Positions 54,861-62,945 of a DNA stretch of 64,000 nucleotides are shown here, one piece after another. The translations under genes and the position numbers were made by a program. Under the pieces are notes generated by a model, which saw nothing but the letters and a program-made list of their open reading frames with translations, did not search any database and was not told the DNA's origin. Positions within the stretch are counted from its first letter, which is position 1. The number at the start of each line of letters is the position of its first letter. Source of the stretch: Desulfobacteraceae bacterium (GTDB lineage Bacteria > Desulfobacterota > Desulfobacteria > Desulfobacterales > Desulfosarcinaceae); contig JAAERL010001167.1 of assembly GCA_024230435.1 (NCBI GenBank), positions 1-64,000 of the forward strand. The letters run 5' to 3'.

Positions 54861-55223
54861 CTAATTAACGTTTTCTTCTATCTTCCTAATGAGTTCTTCT
54901 ATATCAATAGGTTTGACAAGATAATCCAAGGCGCCCAACCTCATACCCTTAATGCCGTCTTCAGTAGAGCTTCGCCCGGTTAAGAGGATGACCGGCAGGT
55001 TTTTGTATAGCGCTTTTATTTGTTTCAATATATCAAGTCCGCCAATGCCCGGCATCATGACATCCAGAAAGACAATGTCCGGAAGCCCTCTTGCTAACCG
55101 GTCCATAGCCTCCTCGCCGTTAATAGCTGTTTGAACATTAAATCCTCTCAATTCCATCCGCTCCGCCAAAGTATTGATAAATTCATCCTCATCATCCACA
55201 AGAAGCACTTGCAAATTTTTCAT
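54861..55223 (-). CDS. Single-receiver response regulator
   Basis: 120 residues from the ATG at 55223 (GGTGG seven bases upstream) or 122 from ATG 55229. The receiver is complete: LLVDDEDEF, Asp in IVFLDVMMPGIGG, Thr in LLTGRSS and Lys in YLVKPIDI. No output domain. It begins a few bases after the stop of the Cache-domain kinase, so it is the cognate regulator of that kinase by position. It is a paralogue of the regulator at 47697. Confidence 0.93.
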   Translation of the reverse strand: MKNLQVLLVDDEDEFINTLAERMELRGFNVQTAINGEEAMDRLARGLPDIVFLDVMMPGIGGLDILKQIKALYKNLPVILLTGRSSTEDGIKGMRLGALDYLVKPIDIEELIRKIEENVN

Positions 55224-55236
55224 AATCATCCACCGG

Positions 55237-56952
55237 CTATTGTTTTGGTTGTTTTAATAGATACAAATAAAAGGTGGTCCCTATGTTTTCTTTACTCTCC
55301 ACCTTAATATCCCCTCCCAGTTTTTTTACAATACCGTATGTAATGGCAAGCCCCAAGCCCGTACCATAGCCCTTTTTGGTGGTGAAAAACGGCTCGAAAA
55401 TATGTTTAAGGGTTTCTTCCGACATACCCGTTCCGTTATCCTGTATTGAAATAGCTATGGTTTCCGCATCCTTTTCCCAGGTGGTTATTGAAATAGCGCC
55501 GTTATTATCAATCGCCGCAATGGCGTTTGAAATAATATTCAAAAAAACCTGCTGAAGCTGTCCCATGTCTGAAGAAATTTTAGGAAGTTCTTCAGCAAGC
55601 TGTAAAACCACCTCAATATTTCTGTAAATGTATTCCTTCTCAAGAAAGGTCAATACTTCCTTGAGGACATCGTTTACGTCCAAAACTTCAAATTGAATTT
55701 CCATGCGGCGTGCGAACCCGAGAAGCCTTTGCGTTATATTTTTACAACGCTCGACAGAAGATTGAATGGAAATCGTCAATTTTATAAACCTTTCGTTTAA
55801 TGGGAAGTTTTCGTGCCTTTCGATCAAATCTTTCATTAACCCAGCCTTCTCATTGATAATGGCAAGAGGATTATTGATCTCGTGGGCGACTCCGGCAGCC
55901 AGCCGGCCGATGGAAGAAAGCTTTTGAGAATGCTCCAATTCCCTGTATGCCATTTCACGCCGCTCGTCCGATTCCCGGGTCTTTTTCACCAATATGCCGG
56001 TCGATTTAAAAATAACGATAATGATAAAAAGCGTGCTAAAAATATAAACAAAAAACATCTCGCTTTTAAGCACGAACCATTTTTTTAAAATCACTGATTT
56101 GGGATTGATAAATACGAGAGAATATCTTAGTTTGTCAAAATGAGTATACACCGAAATTACGGAAAGACCTTCGGGGTCTTTTTCCTCGGTTACATAGCTT
56201 CCGTAATTTCCGGGCGGAGGATTGAAGGGGCATTTTGACAATACTTCACCGTAAAACTTTGAATTGGTTTGCAGCTCGCCATTATCATTAATCAAAAATG
56301 CGTCACTGGAAGGATCGAGCAGCATTGAGGCAATCAAGTTATCAAAGATCACAGTATCAATCGTTGCTCTTAACACCCATCCGTCGCAATCGCCTTCGGT
56401 AATATGCACTGCTATTGCAATATGAGGAAATTTTCTGTATCCCATAAAAACATCGCTGATATAGATCCCTCTAATTTTTACTTCATGATACCAGCTTTGT
56501 TCGGAATAATTTTTCTTTATAAGATCATATGGCCCCGCATAGTTGACCTGAATGCCTTTGCAGTCAATCAGCCCTAAATCAACAAAGCCTCGAAATTCAT
56601 TTTTCAGCGCCCGGAAAATATAGTTTAATCCATCTCTAGTCTTAAGCACATCAATTGAATAGGCGGATGCAATAAAACGGACATTAGACAGCTTTTCTCC
56701 AAGAAAAAGTTCGAATGTGTGCTTGGTCTTGCTGGCAAGCACCTGCATGGGGCTTACGATCTCTTCCTTAAGGCCAGACTGATACTGGTGATAATTAATT
56801 AGAGCCATCAACGTAAGAGGAATGATTGTAACAGCAGTCATTAAAAGAACTAAGTTACGGCGCAAAAGATGATAACGCTCAATATCCTGGTCTTTGGTTT
56901 TATGGGTAAAAATACTCGGCGACAAACGCTGAGACCAATTATGTTCAGGCAT
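55237..56952 (-). CDS. Membrane sensor histidine kinase with periplasmic Cache-like domain
   Basis: 571 residues. Membrane helices at about 33-53 and 298-317 flank a periplasmic double-Cache-like sensor (DGLNYIFRALKNEFRGFVDL, SEQSWYHEVKIRGIYISDVF). Next come a DHp with AAGVAHEINNP (H357) and an ATPase domain with NIISNAIAAI, DNGTGM and GYGTGLGLAI. It is an orthodox, apparently active kinase of the NtrB/ZraS-like type. It lies between a NifX-like gene (12-base gap) and its response regulator (8-base gap) in one minus-strand operon. Confidence 0.93.
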   Translation of the reverse strand: MPEHNWSQRLSPSIFTHKTKDQDIERYHLLRRNLVLLMTAVTIIPLTLMALINYHQYQSGLKEEIVSPMQVLASKTKHTFELFLGEKLSNVRFIASAYSIDVLKTRDGLNYIFRALKNEFRGFVDLGLIDCKGIQVNYAGPYDLIKKNYSEQSWYHEVKIRGIYISDVFMGYRKFPHIAIAVHITEGDCDGWVLRATIDTVIFDNLIASMLLDPSSDAFLINDNGELQTNSKFYGEVLSKCPFNPPPGNYGSYVTEEKDPEGLSVISVYTHFDKLRYSLVFINPKSVILKKWFVLKSEMFFVYIFSTLFIIIVIFKSTGILVKKTRESDERREMAYRELEHSQKLSSIGRLAAGVAHEINNPLAIINEKAGLMKDLIERHENFPLNERFIKLTISIQSSVERCKNITQRLLGFARRMEIQFEVLDVNDVLKEVLTFLEKEYIYRNIEVVLQLAEELPKISSDMGQLQQVFLNIISNAIAAIDNNGAISITTWEKDAETIAISIQDNGTGMSEETLKHIFEPFFTTKKGYGTGLGLAITYGIVKKLGGDIKVESKENIGTTFYLYLLKQPKQ

Positions 56953-56964
56953 AACCGTTCCTTC

Positions 56965-57312
56965 TTATTTAAGAATATCCCCCTGCTTAAGCGTCTGCCC
57001 AAAATACCGGTCAAGGGCCTTGCGCCAAAGACCTATGACAGAATCAATAACAAGCACGCGTTTCCATTTCAGATACTGATAATGCTCATCTTCAATGCCA
57101 CTGCATATCACTGCATCAACTTTTTCGGCAAGAATCAGCTGGCACAGTTGTTCGGCAGAAGACTTGGTAAGCACAACGATATTTTCTTTGCGATTTTTCC
57201 CGCTCTCATCCGCTTCGGCAATCATCGCCTCAGTGGCCAAATCGAACCTTGGCGCCACTTCATTGCCATAAAGCGGTATGAGCACTCTTTTTGATTGCTT
57301 TAATAGCAACAT
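56965..57312 (-). CDS. NifX/NifB-like iron-molybdenum-cluster-binding domain protein
   Basis: 115 residues. The N-terminal RVLIPLYGNEVAPRFDLATEAMIAEAD and the later AEQLCQLILAEKVDAVICSGIEDE match the dinitrogenase Fe-Mo cofactor biosynthesis domain fold (DiNase_FeMo-co). Such stand-alone proteins are common in sulfate reducers, often without nitrogenase, and their role is poorly known. Here it is translated immediately before the Cache kinase gene, which suggests a signalling or metal-sensing partner. No nif gene is in the window. Confidence 0.8.
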   Translation of the reverse strand: MLLLKQSKRVLIPLYGNEVAPRFDLATEAMIAEADESGKNRKENIVVLTKSSAEQLCQLILAEKVDAVICSGIEDEHYQYLKWKRVLVIDSVIGLWRKALDRYFGQTLKQGDILK

Positions 57313-57411
57313 TTAACCCTTTCGAATTATAGAATATTCGCCAAATTTCTTATTTACCAAATAAACTCTTAAGGCCGTAACAAATGCAAATCATGCAAAA
57401 TTAAGCCCGAT

Positions 57412-57475
57412 TTGGATTCGTTTTCAAAACATGTCGCCAGGCGCACACGCATTGTCACAACCAATTGAATACGGG
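57412..57475. repeat. Degenerate family A fragment
   Basis: GGATTCGTTTTCAAAACATG followed by CACACGCATTGTCACAACCA resembles the central part of the copy at 54688. It lies in the 57313-57661 gap, which holds no gene. Confidence 0.4.
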
Positions 57476-57505
57476 AAAAACGGCTGGTACAAGCGCAGAA
57501 TTTGA

Positions 57506-57593
57506 TAGCGTCCATCGGCGAAATAGAAAAATTTGTTCGAGATCAAGGAGTACGAAAATATCGGACAAATTGGCCATTTATGGATGGGCGCTA
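57506..57593. repeat. Dispersed repeat family B, short 88-bp copy
   Basis: It starts TAGCGTCCATCGGCGAAATA and ends GGCCATTTATGGATGGGCGC plus TA, so the two outer 11 bases are imperfect inverted repeats. It has the family ends but lacks the inner part of the longer copies, that is, an internally deleted element. Confidence 0.7.
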
Positions 57594-57661
57594 AATGATT
57601 TTCATCTTTTACGGCCATTGCGTTTTATATCGTAGCATTTTGTTTTTATGTTAAGCAAATT

Positions 57662-59122
57662 TTATTTGGCATATATGTCGTATTGCTTCATTTTTCTCCA
57701 CAAGGTGCTCCTTCCCCACCCCAGAATTTCAGCGGCCTTGCTACGCTTTCCACCCGCTTTAATTAATGCGTTTATAATCATTTTACGTTCCACATTGTCC
57801 CATGTTGTTCCAGAATGAATGGATTCGGCGACAGGATGAAACCGTTGATCTTGCCTTGAACCAATTTTTCCACTAAAATTATTTTGGGTTGAAATATTTG
57901 CCGTTTCAAGAAGGTATGCGGGAAGATGATCGGGAAGGATCTTATTTCCCTGGCAAATATTAACGGCATATTCAATAATGTTCCTAAGCTCCCTTACATT
58001 TCCCGGATAAGTGTAAAATAATAGGATATCAAGGGCTTTTTCCGAAAACAGATGTACATTTTTGCCAAGCCGGTCATTCAGGACATTTAAAAAATGGTCC
58101 ATTAACAGACGAACATCGCCGTCGCGCGCTCTTAACGGCGGAATATGAATCCGGACTACATTGAGCCTGAAAAGCAGATCTTGCCTGAAACGCTGTTCTT
58201 TCACCATTTGTTCCAGTTTTCTATGAGTGGCTGCAATCACCCTGACGTCTGCCTGAAACCCTTTGGTGCTTCCCAGCGGATAGACCACCCGGTCGTCTAA
58301 AAAGGTAAGCAATTTAACCTGAAGCGGAAGCGGAAGGTCTCCGATTTCCGTAAGGTAAAGCGTCCCGCCATGGGCCAGGCGGAACCTTCCAGGCTTATTT
58401 TCCATCGCGCCTGTAAAGGCTCCTTTAGTGTGACCGAAAAGCTCGGATTCCAAAAGGGTCTCGGGAAAGGCGCCACAGTTGACTTTGATAAACGGACCTT
58501 TTGCTCTGGTAGAAGCGTTGTGAACGGCTTCGGCAAGAAGATCCTTGCCGGCCCCGGTTTCTCCTGTAACCAAAATAGAGGAATCATTTAAAGCAAGGGC
58601 AGGCAGGATATTGAAAATTTTTTCCATCTCAGGGCTACGGCCCACCATATCGGCAAAGCTGTAAGACTTAGCCGCAACCATGCTAAATTCGCGTACCGGC
58701 CTTAAATCTTCAATGGTTTCAATAAAACCGGCAAGGTTGCCTTCCATATCCTTAAGCGGGCCGATGCTGATGTTAACCGGCAAAAGACTTCTATCCCGGT
58801 TGATCAGATCGCTTTCAAACATTACTGTTTGAGCGTCCGCTTTCATCTTCAAAGCTGGGCACCGCTTAAGACAGGCTCTGTGCCGCAAAACCATATGACA
58901 CGGGATATCTTTAACCTGCTCACGGGAAAAGCCTGTAAGAGCCTCCAGCGCCCGGTTCATGAAAAGAATGCGCCGTCTGGAATCAAGAACCGCGACCCCC
59001 GCGGGTATCCTGTCGATAAAAGATTCAAAATCAACATCAAGACTTACATTATCATTAACCAGAATAAGCTTTGATATATCCAACGAGTTTTCTTTCAATT
59101 CACTATTTTGGTTTTTGGCCAT
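57662..59122 (-). CDS. Sigma-54-dependent regulator (PAS-AAA+-Fis) with altered Walker B
   Basis: 486 residues from the ATG at 59122; a TTG at 59179 is an alternative. PAS domain (about 32-145) with Cys at 75, 84 and 88 (CHMVLRHRACLKRC), AAA+ domain (about 160-390) with Walker A GETGAGKD (187-194) and the sigma-54 contact GAFTGA (234-239), and a Fis-type HTH at the C-terminus (GGKRSKAAEILGWGRSTLWR). The Walker B segment reads GGTLYLTEIGDLP: the Asp of the usual LDEIG is Thr258, although Glu259 remains. ATP hydrolysis may be reduced. It lies upstream of the NifX-like/kinase/regulator genes on the same strand. Confidence 0.9.
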   Translation of the reverse strand: MAKNQNSELKENSLDISKLILVNDNVSLDVDFESFIDRIPAGVAVLDSRRRILFMNRALEALTGFSREQVKDIPCHMVLRHRACLKRCPALKMKADAQTVMFESDLINRDRSLLPVNISIGPLKDMEGNLAGFIETIEDLRPVREFSMVAAKSYSFADMVGRSPEMEKIFNILPALALNDSSILVTGETGAGKDLLAEAVHNASTRAKGPFIKVNCGAFPETLLESELFGHTKGAFTGAMENKPGRFRLAHGGTLYLTEIGDLPLPLQVKLLTFLDDRVVYPLGSTKGFQADVRVIAATHRKLEQMVKEQRFRQDLLFRLNVVRIHIPPLRARDGDVRLLMDHFLNVLNDRLGKNVHLFSEKALDILLFYTYPGNVRELRNIIEYAVNICQGNKILPDHLPAYLLETANISTQNNFSGKIGSRQDQRFHPVAESIHSGTTWDNVERKMIINALIKAGGKRSKAAEILGWGRSTLWRKMKQYDIYAK

Positions 59123-59353
59123 CGTTTTTTCCAAAAAGGTCAAATTTAAAAAAATATCAAACCATCTTGCAATGATCAATTCCTTATCACAGCCCGGCCC
59201 GCATAGGCTGCATCTTCACCAATGCGAGCAAGACCCCTCAAGGCGGAAGAACACAATTGCCTTCAAAGGCGGCCATCGGGTAATAAGCCTAAAAACTAAG
59301 TATCAGAGTATGATTGATTAGGGGCTGGAAGTATTAAACCACCAGATGTTGTT

Positions 59354-59530
59354 TAGTGCGGTGATCCATCCCATAAATAGCCAATTGGGTCCGATATCTT
59401 CGTTGTGCGCAAAAATTTTATCCTCGCAATCAAATATCAACCTTTGAGTATACTAATTACGATGCCTGTGATAAAATTTTTCGAACGCTTTGATCTCGAA
59501 CAAATTTTCCTATTTATGGATGGGCACTAG
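59354..59530. repeat. Dispersed repeat family B, long copy
   Basis: It contains CCATCCCATAAATAGCCAAT, CGATATCTTCGTTGTGCGC, TTTTTCGAACGCTTTGATC and ends ATTTATGGATGGGCACTAG. It corresponds to 25912-26070. Its right end overlaps the 3' end of the small frame at 59510-59761 and provides that frame's stop. The remainder of 59123-59353 has no gene. Confidence 0.75.
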
Positions 59531-59761
59531 TGTAATTGGAATTTTCCACAACGCTAAATGCTCGGCATGGAATGCAGACTCATTGTCCATAGCCATAGCC
59601 ATGGCCATGGCCATTGAATCAACATATTCCAAATCCCTTAACTGATGAATTTCACCTGTATTGGATCGCAGTACAGCAATAGGCATAGCATCTACCCCGG
59701 CAGGTTCAGTTTCGTAAAAATCTGCTACCAGCTTTTCATCCCTTCGGGCATACACAGCCAT
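59510..59761 (-). CDS. Small uncharacterised reading frame overlapping the Lrp gene end
   Basis: 83 residues from an ATG at 59761, 37 bases inside the Lrp-type gene. It contains ETEPAGVDAMPIAVLRSNTG and then SMAMAMAMAMDNES, encoded by a hexanucleotide repeat. The last residues and the stop come from the family B repeat, so if this was a gene, its end was replaced by the insertion. No known domain. It may be a translationally coupled small protein or a pseudogene. Confidence 0.35.
   Translation of the reverse strand: MAVYARRDEKLVADFYETEPAGVDAMPIAVLRSNTGEIHQLRDLEYVDSMAMAMAMAMDNESAFHAEHLALWKIPITLVPIHK
59587..59616. repeat. Hexanucleotide repeat, 5 units
   Basis: CCATAG, CCATAG, CCATGG, CCATGG, CCATTG in tandem. 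In the minus-strand frame it encodes alternating Met-Ala. Confidence 0.85.
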
Positions 59762-60201
59762 TTTTCACTGGAGCGCATAACTACAAACGTCTCGCAGTGT
59801 TTTACCTTTACAATAGTAGGTAATACGCGGGAGGCAAAATCAAATAAATCCTCTACTCCTCCCGTTACAACCACCTCCGCGATGATATCAAAACGGCCTG
59901 TAACAGCAGCAGCCCAATGTACTTGTTCAAGGCGTGTCAATGCGTCCAGCTGTATTTCCAATCGCTCCTGTGAATCTGTGTCGACACCAATGATAGCCAT
60001 GGTCAGATTGGGGGCATACTTTGAGTTAATCATGCCGGCCACACGCATTACCCCCCTGCCAATCAAGCCTTTCATTCGTGATCGGATAGTGGGGGTAGTA
60101 ACATCAAGCCTTTCCGCCAAATGCGCGATGGAAATGCGTCCATCATTTTTCAAAAGACGGATGATGCGTTTGTCAAGACGATCAAAAGGTGTTTTTTTCA
60201 T
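59725..60201 (-). CDS. Lrp/AsnC-family transcriptional regulator
   Basis: 158 residues. N-terminal HTH (LDKRIIRLLKNDGRISIAHL, AERLDVTTPTIRSRMKGL) followed by the RAM-type ligand and oligomerisation domain (GVDTDSQERLEIQLDALTRL, VTGRFDIIAEVVVTGGVEDL). Such regulators bind amino acids or related ligands. The conserved RAM-domain glycine region is present. It is divergent from the universal-stress/NhaC genes 290 bases away, so it may control them (inference). Confidence 0.92.
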   Translation of the reverse strand: MKKTPFDRLDKRIIRLLKNDGRISIAHLAERLDVTTPTIRSRMKGLIGRGVMRVAGMINSKYAPNLTMAIIGVDTDSQERLEIQLDALTRLEQVHWAAAVTGRFDIIAEVVVTGGVEDLFDFASRVLPTIVKVKHCETFVVMRSSEKWLCMPEGMKSW

Positions 60202-60488
60202 ACCAACAACCCTTAAAATAACCTTTTTAAAAAAATACTACACCATTGATTTATCAATTCATAAAATCTATGTCAACTTTATTATCGCAACAATAAACCA
60301 AGAAAGGAGATTCCTTATCATAATTGTGCAAACACTGCAAATCATCACTTGACAGCTACAATTCGATCATATAATTAGCGTTTTACGTATATTGCTCTAA
60401 ATTAACACCTTCGATTGGAATAAACCTGAATTAGACCCGGTTAAATGAGTGTGCTTACTGCTTATGGCACGGCATTTAAGGAGGTGAA

Positions 60489-60770
60489 ATGCTCAACTTC
60501 AATAAAATTCTGTTCCCAGTCAGCCTAACTTGCATACCTACCAAATTCGCTCCTTACATTTTATCGATGGCCAGCAAGTATGCTTCAAAAATTCATCTTT
60601 TGCATACCTCACGCCAATTTGACAAATACATGAGCGCCTACATTAATCAAGCTCAAATCACTGAATTCAAAAAAGGCGCCAGCAGTTTCGGGAAAGAATT
60701 TACTTTTGGAGCAAATAAAAAGCTTTTGGAATTCAAAGAGAAGCATTTCAAGGATGTTTCTAAAAAATAA
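60489..60770 (+). CDS. Truncated universal stress protein (N-terminal half)
   Basis: 93 residues with an excellent AAGGAGG ribosome site. The start FNKILFPVSLTCIPTKFAPY, then ILSMASKYASKIHLLH, is the beta1-alpha1-beta2 segment of UspA-type proteins, and the later KKLLEFKEKHFKD fits the middle helix. A normal protein has about 150 residues; the C-terminal ATP-binding GxxGxxxxxxxxxG(S/T) segment is absent, and the next gene begins 34 bases after the stop. It may be a functional short form coupled to the antiporter, or a truncated gene. Confidence 0.65.
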   Translation: MLNFNKILFPVSLTCIPTKFAPYILSMASKYASKIHLLHTSRQFDKYMSAYINQAQITEFKKGASSFGKEFTFGANKKLLEFKEKHFKDVSKK

Positions 60771-60803
60771 AATTACATTGAATGACAAAGGAAGGAATAT
60801 TTA

Positions 60804-62258
60804 ATGGCTGCTAACACAGAAGAAAGAACTCCTTACGCCTGGGAAGCTTCGATTTCAATTTTGGGTCTAATTGCCGCTATCAGCTTGGGCGTCCTAAAAT
60901 TTGAAACCGATCCGCAAATCCCCCTCCTTATGGGTGTTTTAGTCGCTGCCCTGATAGGTCTAAAGGCTGGTTTTTCGTGGAAAGAAATTGAACAAAGCAT
61001 GCTCAACGGCATTGCCAATTCGCTGCAGGCCATAGTCATCCTTGCTATTATCGGCATACTGATCGGGGTATGGATAATGGCAGGTGTCGTTCCGACCCTT
61101 CTGTTCTATGGTTTAAAAATTTTGCACCCAAAAATCTTTTTGCCCGCAACGGTGCTCATTTGCGCGATCACATCGCTGGCGACAGGAACATCCTGGGGAA
61201 CATCCGGCACCATCGGCATCGCCTTGATCGGTATCGGTTCAGGACTGGGCTTTCCCCTTCCGCTGGTTGCTGGCGCCGTTTTGTCTGGCGCCTATTTCGG
61301 CGACAAAATGTCTCCTTTGTCAGATACAACCAATCTTGCGCCGGCCATGGCCGGCACCGATCTTTACACCCATATCAGGCACATGACTTACACAACCGCT
61401 GTCAGCTTTGGGCTTACAATGATCATAGAATTTGTCATAGGGCTATTTTACAACGGAGGGACGGTCAATACACAAAGTGTCAACAGCATCATTGCAGGAC
61501 TTGAGGCTCAGTTTACAATCAGCCCGATCCTATTGCTTCCTGCCTTGATCGTGCTTTTCCTGGCATTGAAAAAAATATCCGCTATTCCGGGAATCACCAT
61601 AGGAATTATTACGGCGGCCATCCTGGGAGCGATTTTACAGAACAACTCCCTTAGCGACATTATCTCCGCAGCCTATAGCGGCTATGTCAGCGAAACAGGA
61701 GTCAAAGCCGTAGACAGCCTGATTACGAAAGGCGGTTTCAGTTCCATGATGTACACCATATCTTTAATTCTTTGCGCCATGATGTTCGGCGGGATCATGG
61801 AAGGAACCAATCAGCTCAGAGCTATTGTGAACAAGTTGCTTGAAAAATCCAAATCCACCGGCTCTTTGTTTGCCGCAACAATTTTCACAGCAGTTGCTTC
61901 AAACCTGGTGCTTTGCGACCAGTACATGTCCATTGTTATGACCGGAAAAATGTACGCCCAATCCTTTAAAGACCGTGGCCTGCATCCTAAAAACCTTTCC
62001 AGGGCAATTGAAGACGGAGCCACCGTCACCGCAAACCTTGTACCCTGGAACTCCGGAGGAGCTTATCAATCAGCAACTTTGGGCGTTCCAACCATAGCTT
62101 ATCTGCCCTTTAATTTCTTTTGCTGGCTTTCACCAATTGTCTCTTTAATTTTCGGCATCTTCAATATTACCATTGAACGGGTTGAAGAAAGTAATGAAGA
62201 AAATCTTCAAAACAGTGAAGACAATAAAATTTCTGTTCATCTAACACAAGACAACTAA
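60804..62258 (+). CDS. nhaC: Na+/H+ antiporter, NhaC family
   Basis: 484 residues with about 11-12 membrane helices. Family signatures are present: TSLATGTSWGTSGTIG, GAVLSGAYFGDKMSPLSDT, LCDQYMSIVMTGKMY and ATVTANLVPWNSGG. NhaC proteins exchange Na+ (or malate/lactate in MleN-type members) with H+. The ATG follows AAGGAAGGA. The gene is preceded by the short universal stress protein, an arrangement that suggests coupled regulation. The acidic C-terminal tail (VEESNEENLQNSEDN) is cytoplasmic. Confidence 0.93.
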   Translation: MAANTEERTPYAWEASISILGLIAAISLGVLKFETDPQIPLLMGVLVAALIGLKAGFSWKEIEQSMLNGIANSLQAIVILAIIGILIGVWIMAGVVPTLLFYGLKILHPKIFLPATVLICAITSLATGTSWGTSGTIGIALIGIGSGLGFPLPLVAGAVLSGAYFGDKMSPLSDTTNLAPAMAGTDLYTHIRHMTYTTAVSFGLTMIIEFVIGLFYNGGTVNTQSVNSIIAGLEAQFTISPILLLPALIVLFLALKKISAIPGITIGIITAAILGAILQNNSLSDIISAAYSGYVSETGVKAVDSLITKGGFSSMMYTISLILCAMMFGGIMEGTNQLRAIVNKLLEKSKSTGSLFAATIFTAVASNLVLCDQYMSIVMTGKMYAQSFKDRGLHPKNLSRAIEDGATVTANLVPWNSGGAYQSATLGVPTIAYLPFNFFCWLSPIVSLIFGIFNITIERVEESNEENLQNSEDNKISVHLTQDN

Positions 62259-62326
62259 TCCCTAACGTTGCAACAAACAATGCCTGTGAAAGATACAAAT
62301 CATTCAATAATGCACCGTTTTAGAAA

Positions 62327-62369
62327 TGCGTCAATGGGTGAACACTCCCTGTATGTACCCATTGACGCA
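62327..62369 (+). repeat. Palindromic GCGTCAATG hairpin behind nhaC
   Basis: TGCGTCAATGGGT (62327-62339) and ACCCATTGACGCA (62357-62369) are perfect inverted 13-base arms with a 17-base loop. It is the same palindrome as at 3869-3900 and could also terminate the nhaC transcript, although no T-run follows. Confidence 0.8.
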
Positions 62370-62383
62370 ACTTAAAAACTGCT

Positions 62384-62512
62384 GACACTGGTTCAGCTAT
62401 ATGCAAACCAATGGCTGAACAAACTATTTTTCTCTAAAAAATCAAGGATTTGGCGCCGATCTATCGTTAATCGTAACCCCTTGATTTTATTATTGTTGTC
62501 ATGCAGCTCAAC
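62384..62512 (+). repeat. Dispersed repeat family C, copy 2
   Basis: It contains CACTGGTTCAGCTATATGCA, AACCAATGGCTGAACAAACT and later TTGATTTTATTATTGTTG. It matches the inverted copy at 30601-30735. Confidence 0.75.
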
Positions 62513-62589
62513 CGCCGCCAAACCGCTTATTTTGATCAAAATAAGCAATACTGAATGGTTTGTAACTTTCATAATTCTGTCTTGAGGAT

Positions 62590-62800
62590 AAAATTGCCTA
62601 AAAGCCTGTTTAATCGCAAAACCAAAATGTTACAAATTTGTGATACAGCCAGCCTATTTTTGTAGTGTTTTGACGTGAATTTTCGGCATTTTAGCTGTTT
62701 TTGCACTTTTACAGCCGATTTATCAGTTTACGTCCATCGGCTAAATTGGCAAATTTGATCGAAATCAAGGCGTTCGAAAGATTTTATCAAAACTATTCTC
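62590..62800. repeat. Composite of degenerate family D and B segments
   Basis: AAAAGCCTGTTTAATCGC, then TTTTAGCTGTTTTTGCACTT and ACAGCCGATTTAT, resemble family D in part inverted. From 62733 ACGTCCATCGGCTAAATTGG followed by GAAATCAAGGCGTTCGAAAG resembles family B. No gene is visible in 62259-62945. Confidence 0.4.
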
Positions 62801-62945
62801 CATCCAGTATTGGCTGAACTATTGCCACCGGAACTTCTCATAGAGCCGCGCAGCTGAATCTTTTTTTGTAATGACACCGCTGTTAATATCGTTTATAATG
62901 TATTTTTTATAGTTTCCAAAAAACTAAGGATTTACCACGTACTAT

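Noticed and set aside
54714-54983. 89-codon plus-strand frame
   Set aside because: Composed of repeat family A and the antisense of the response regulator.
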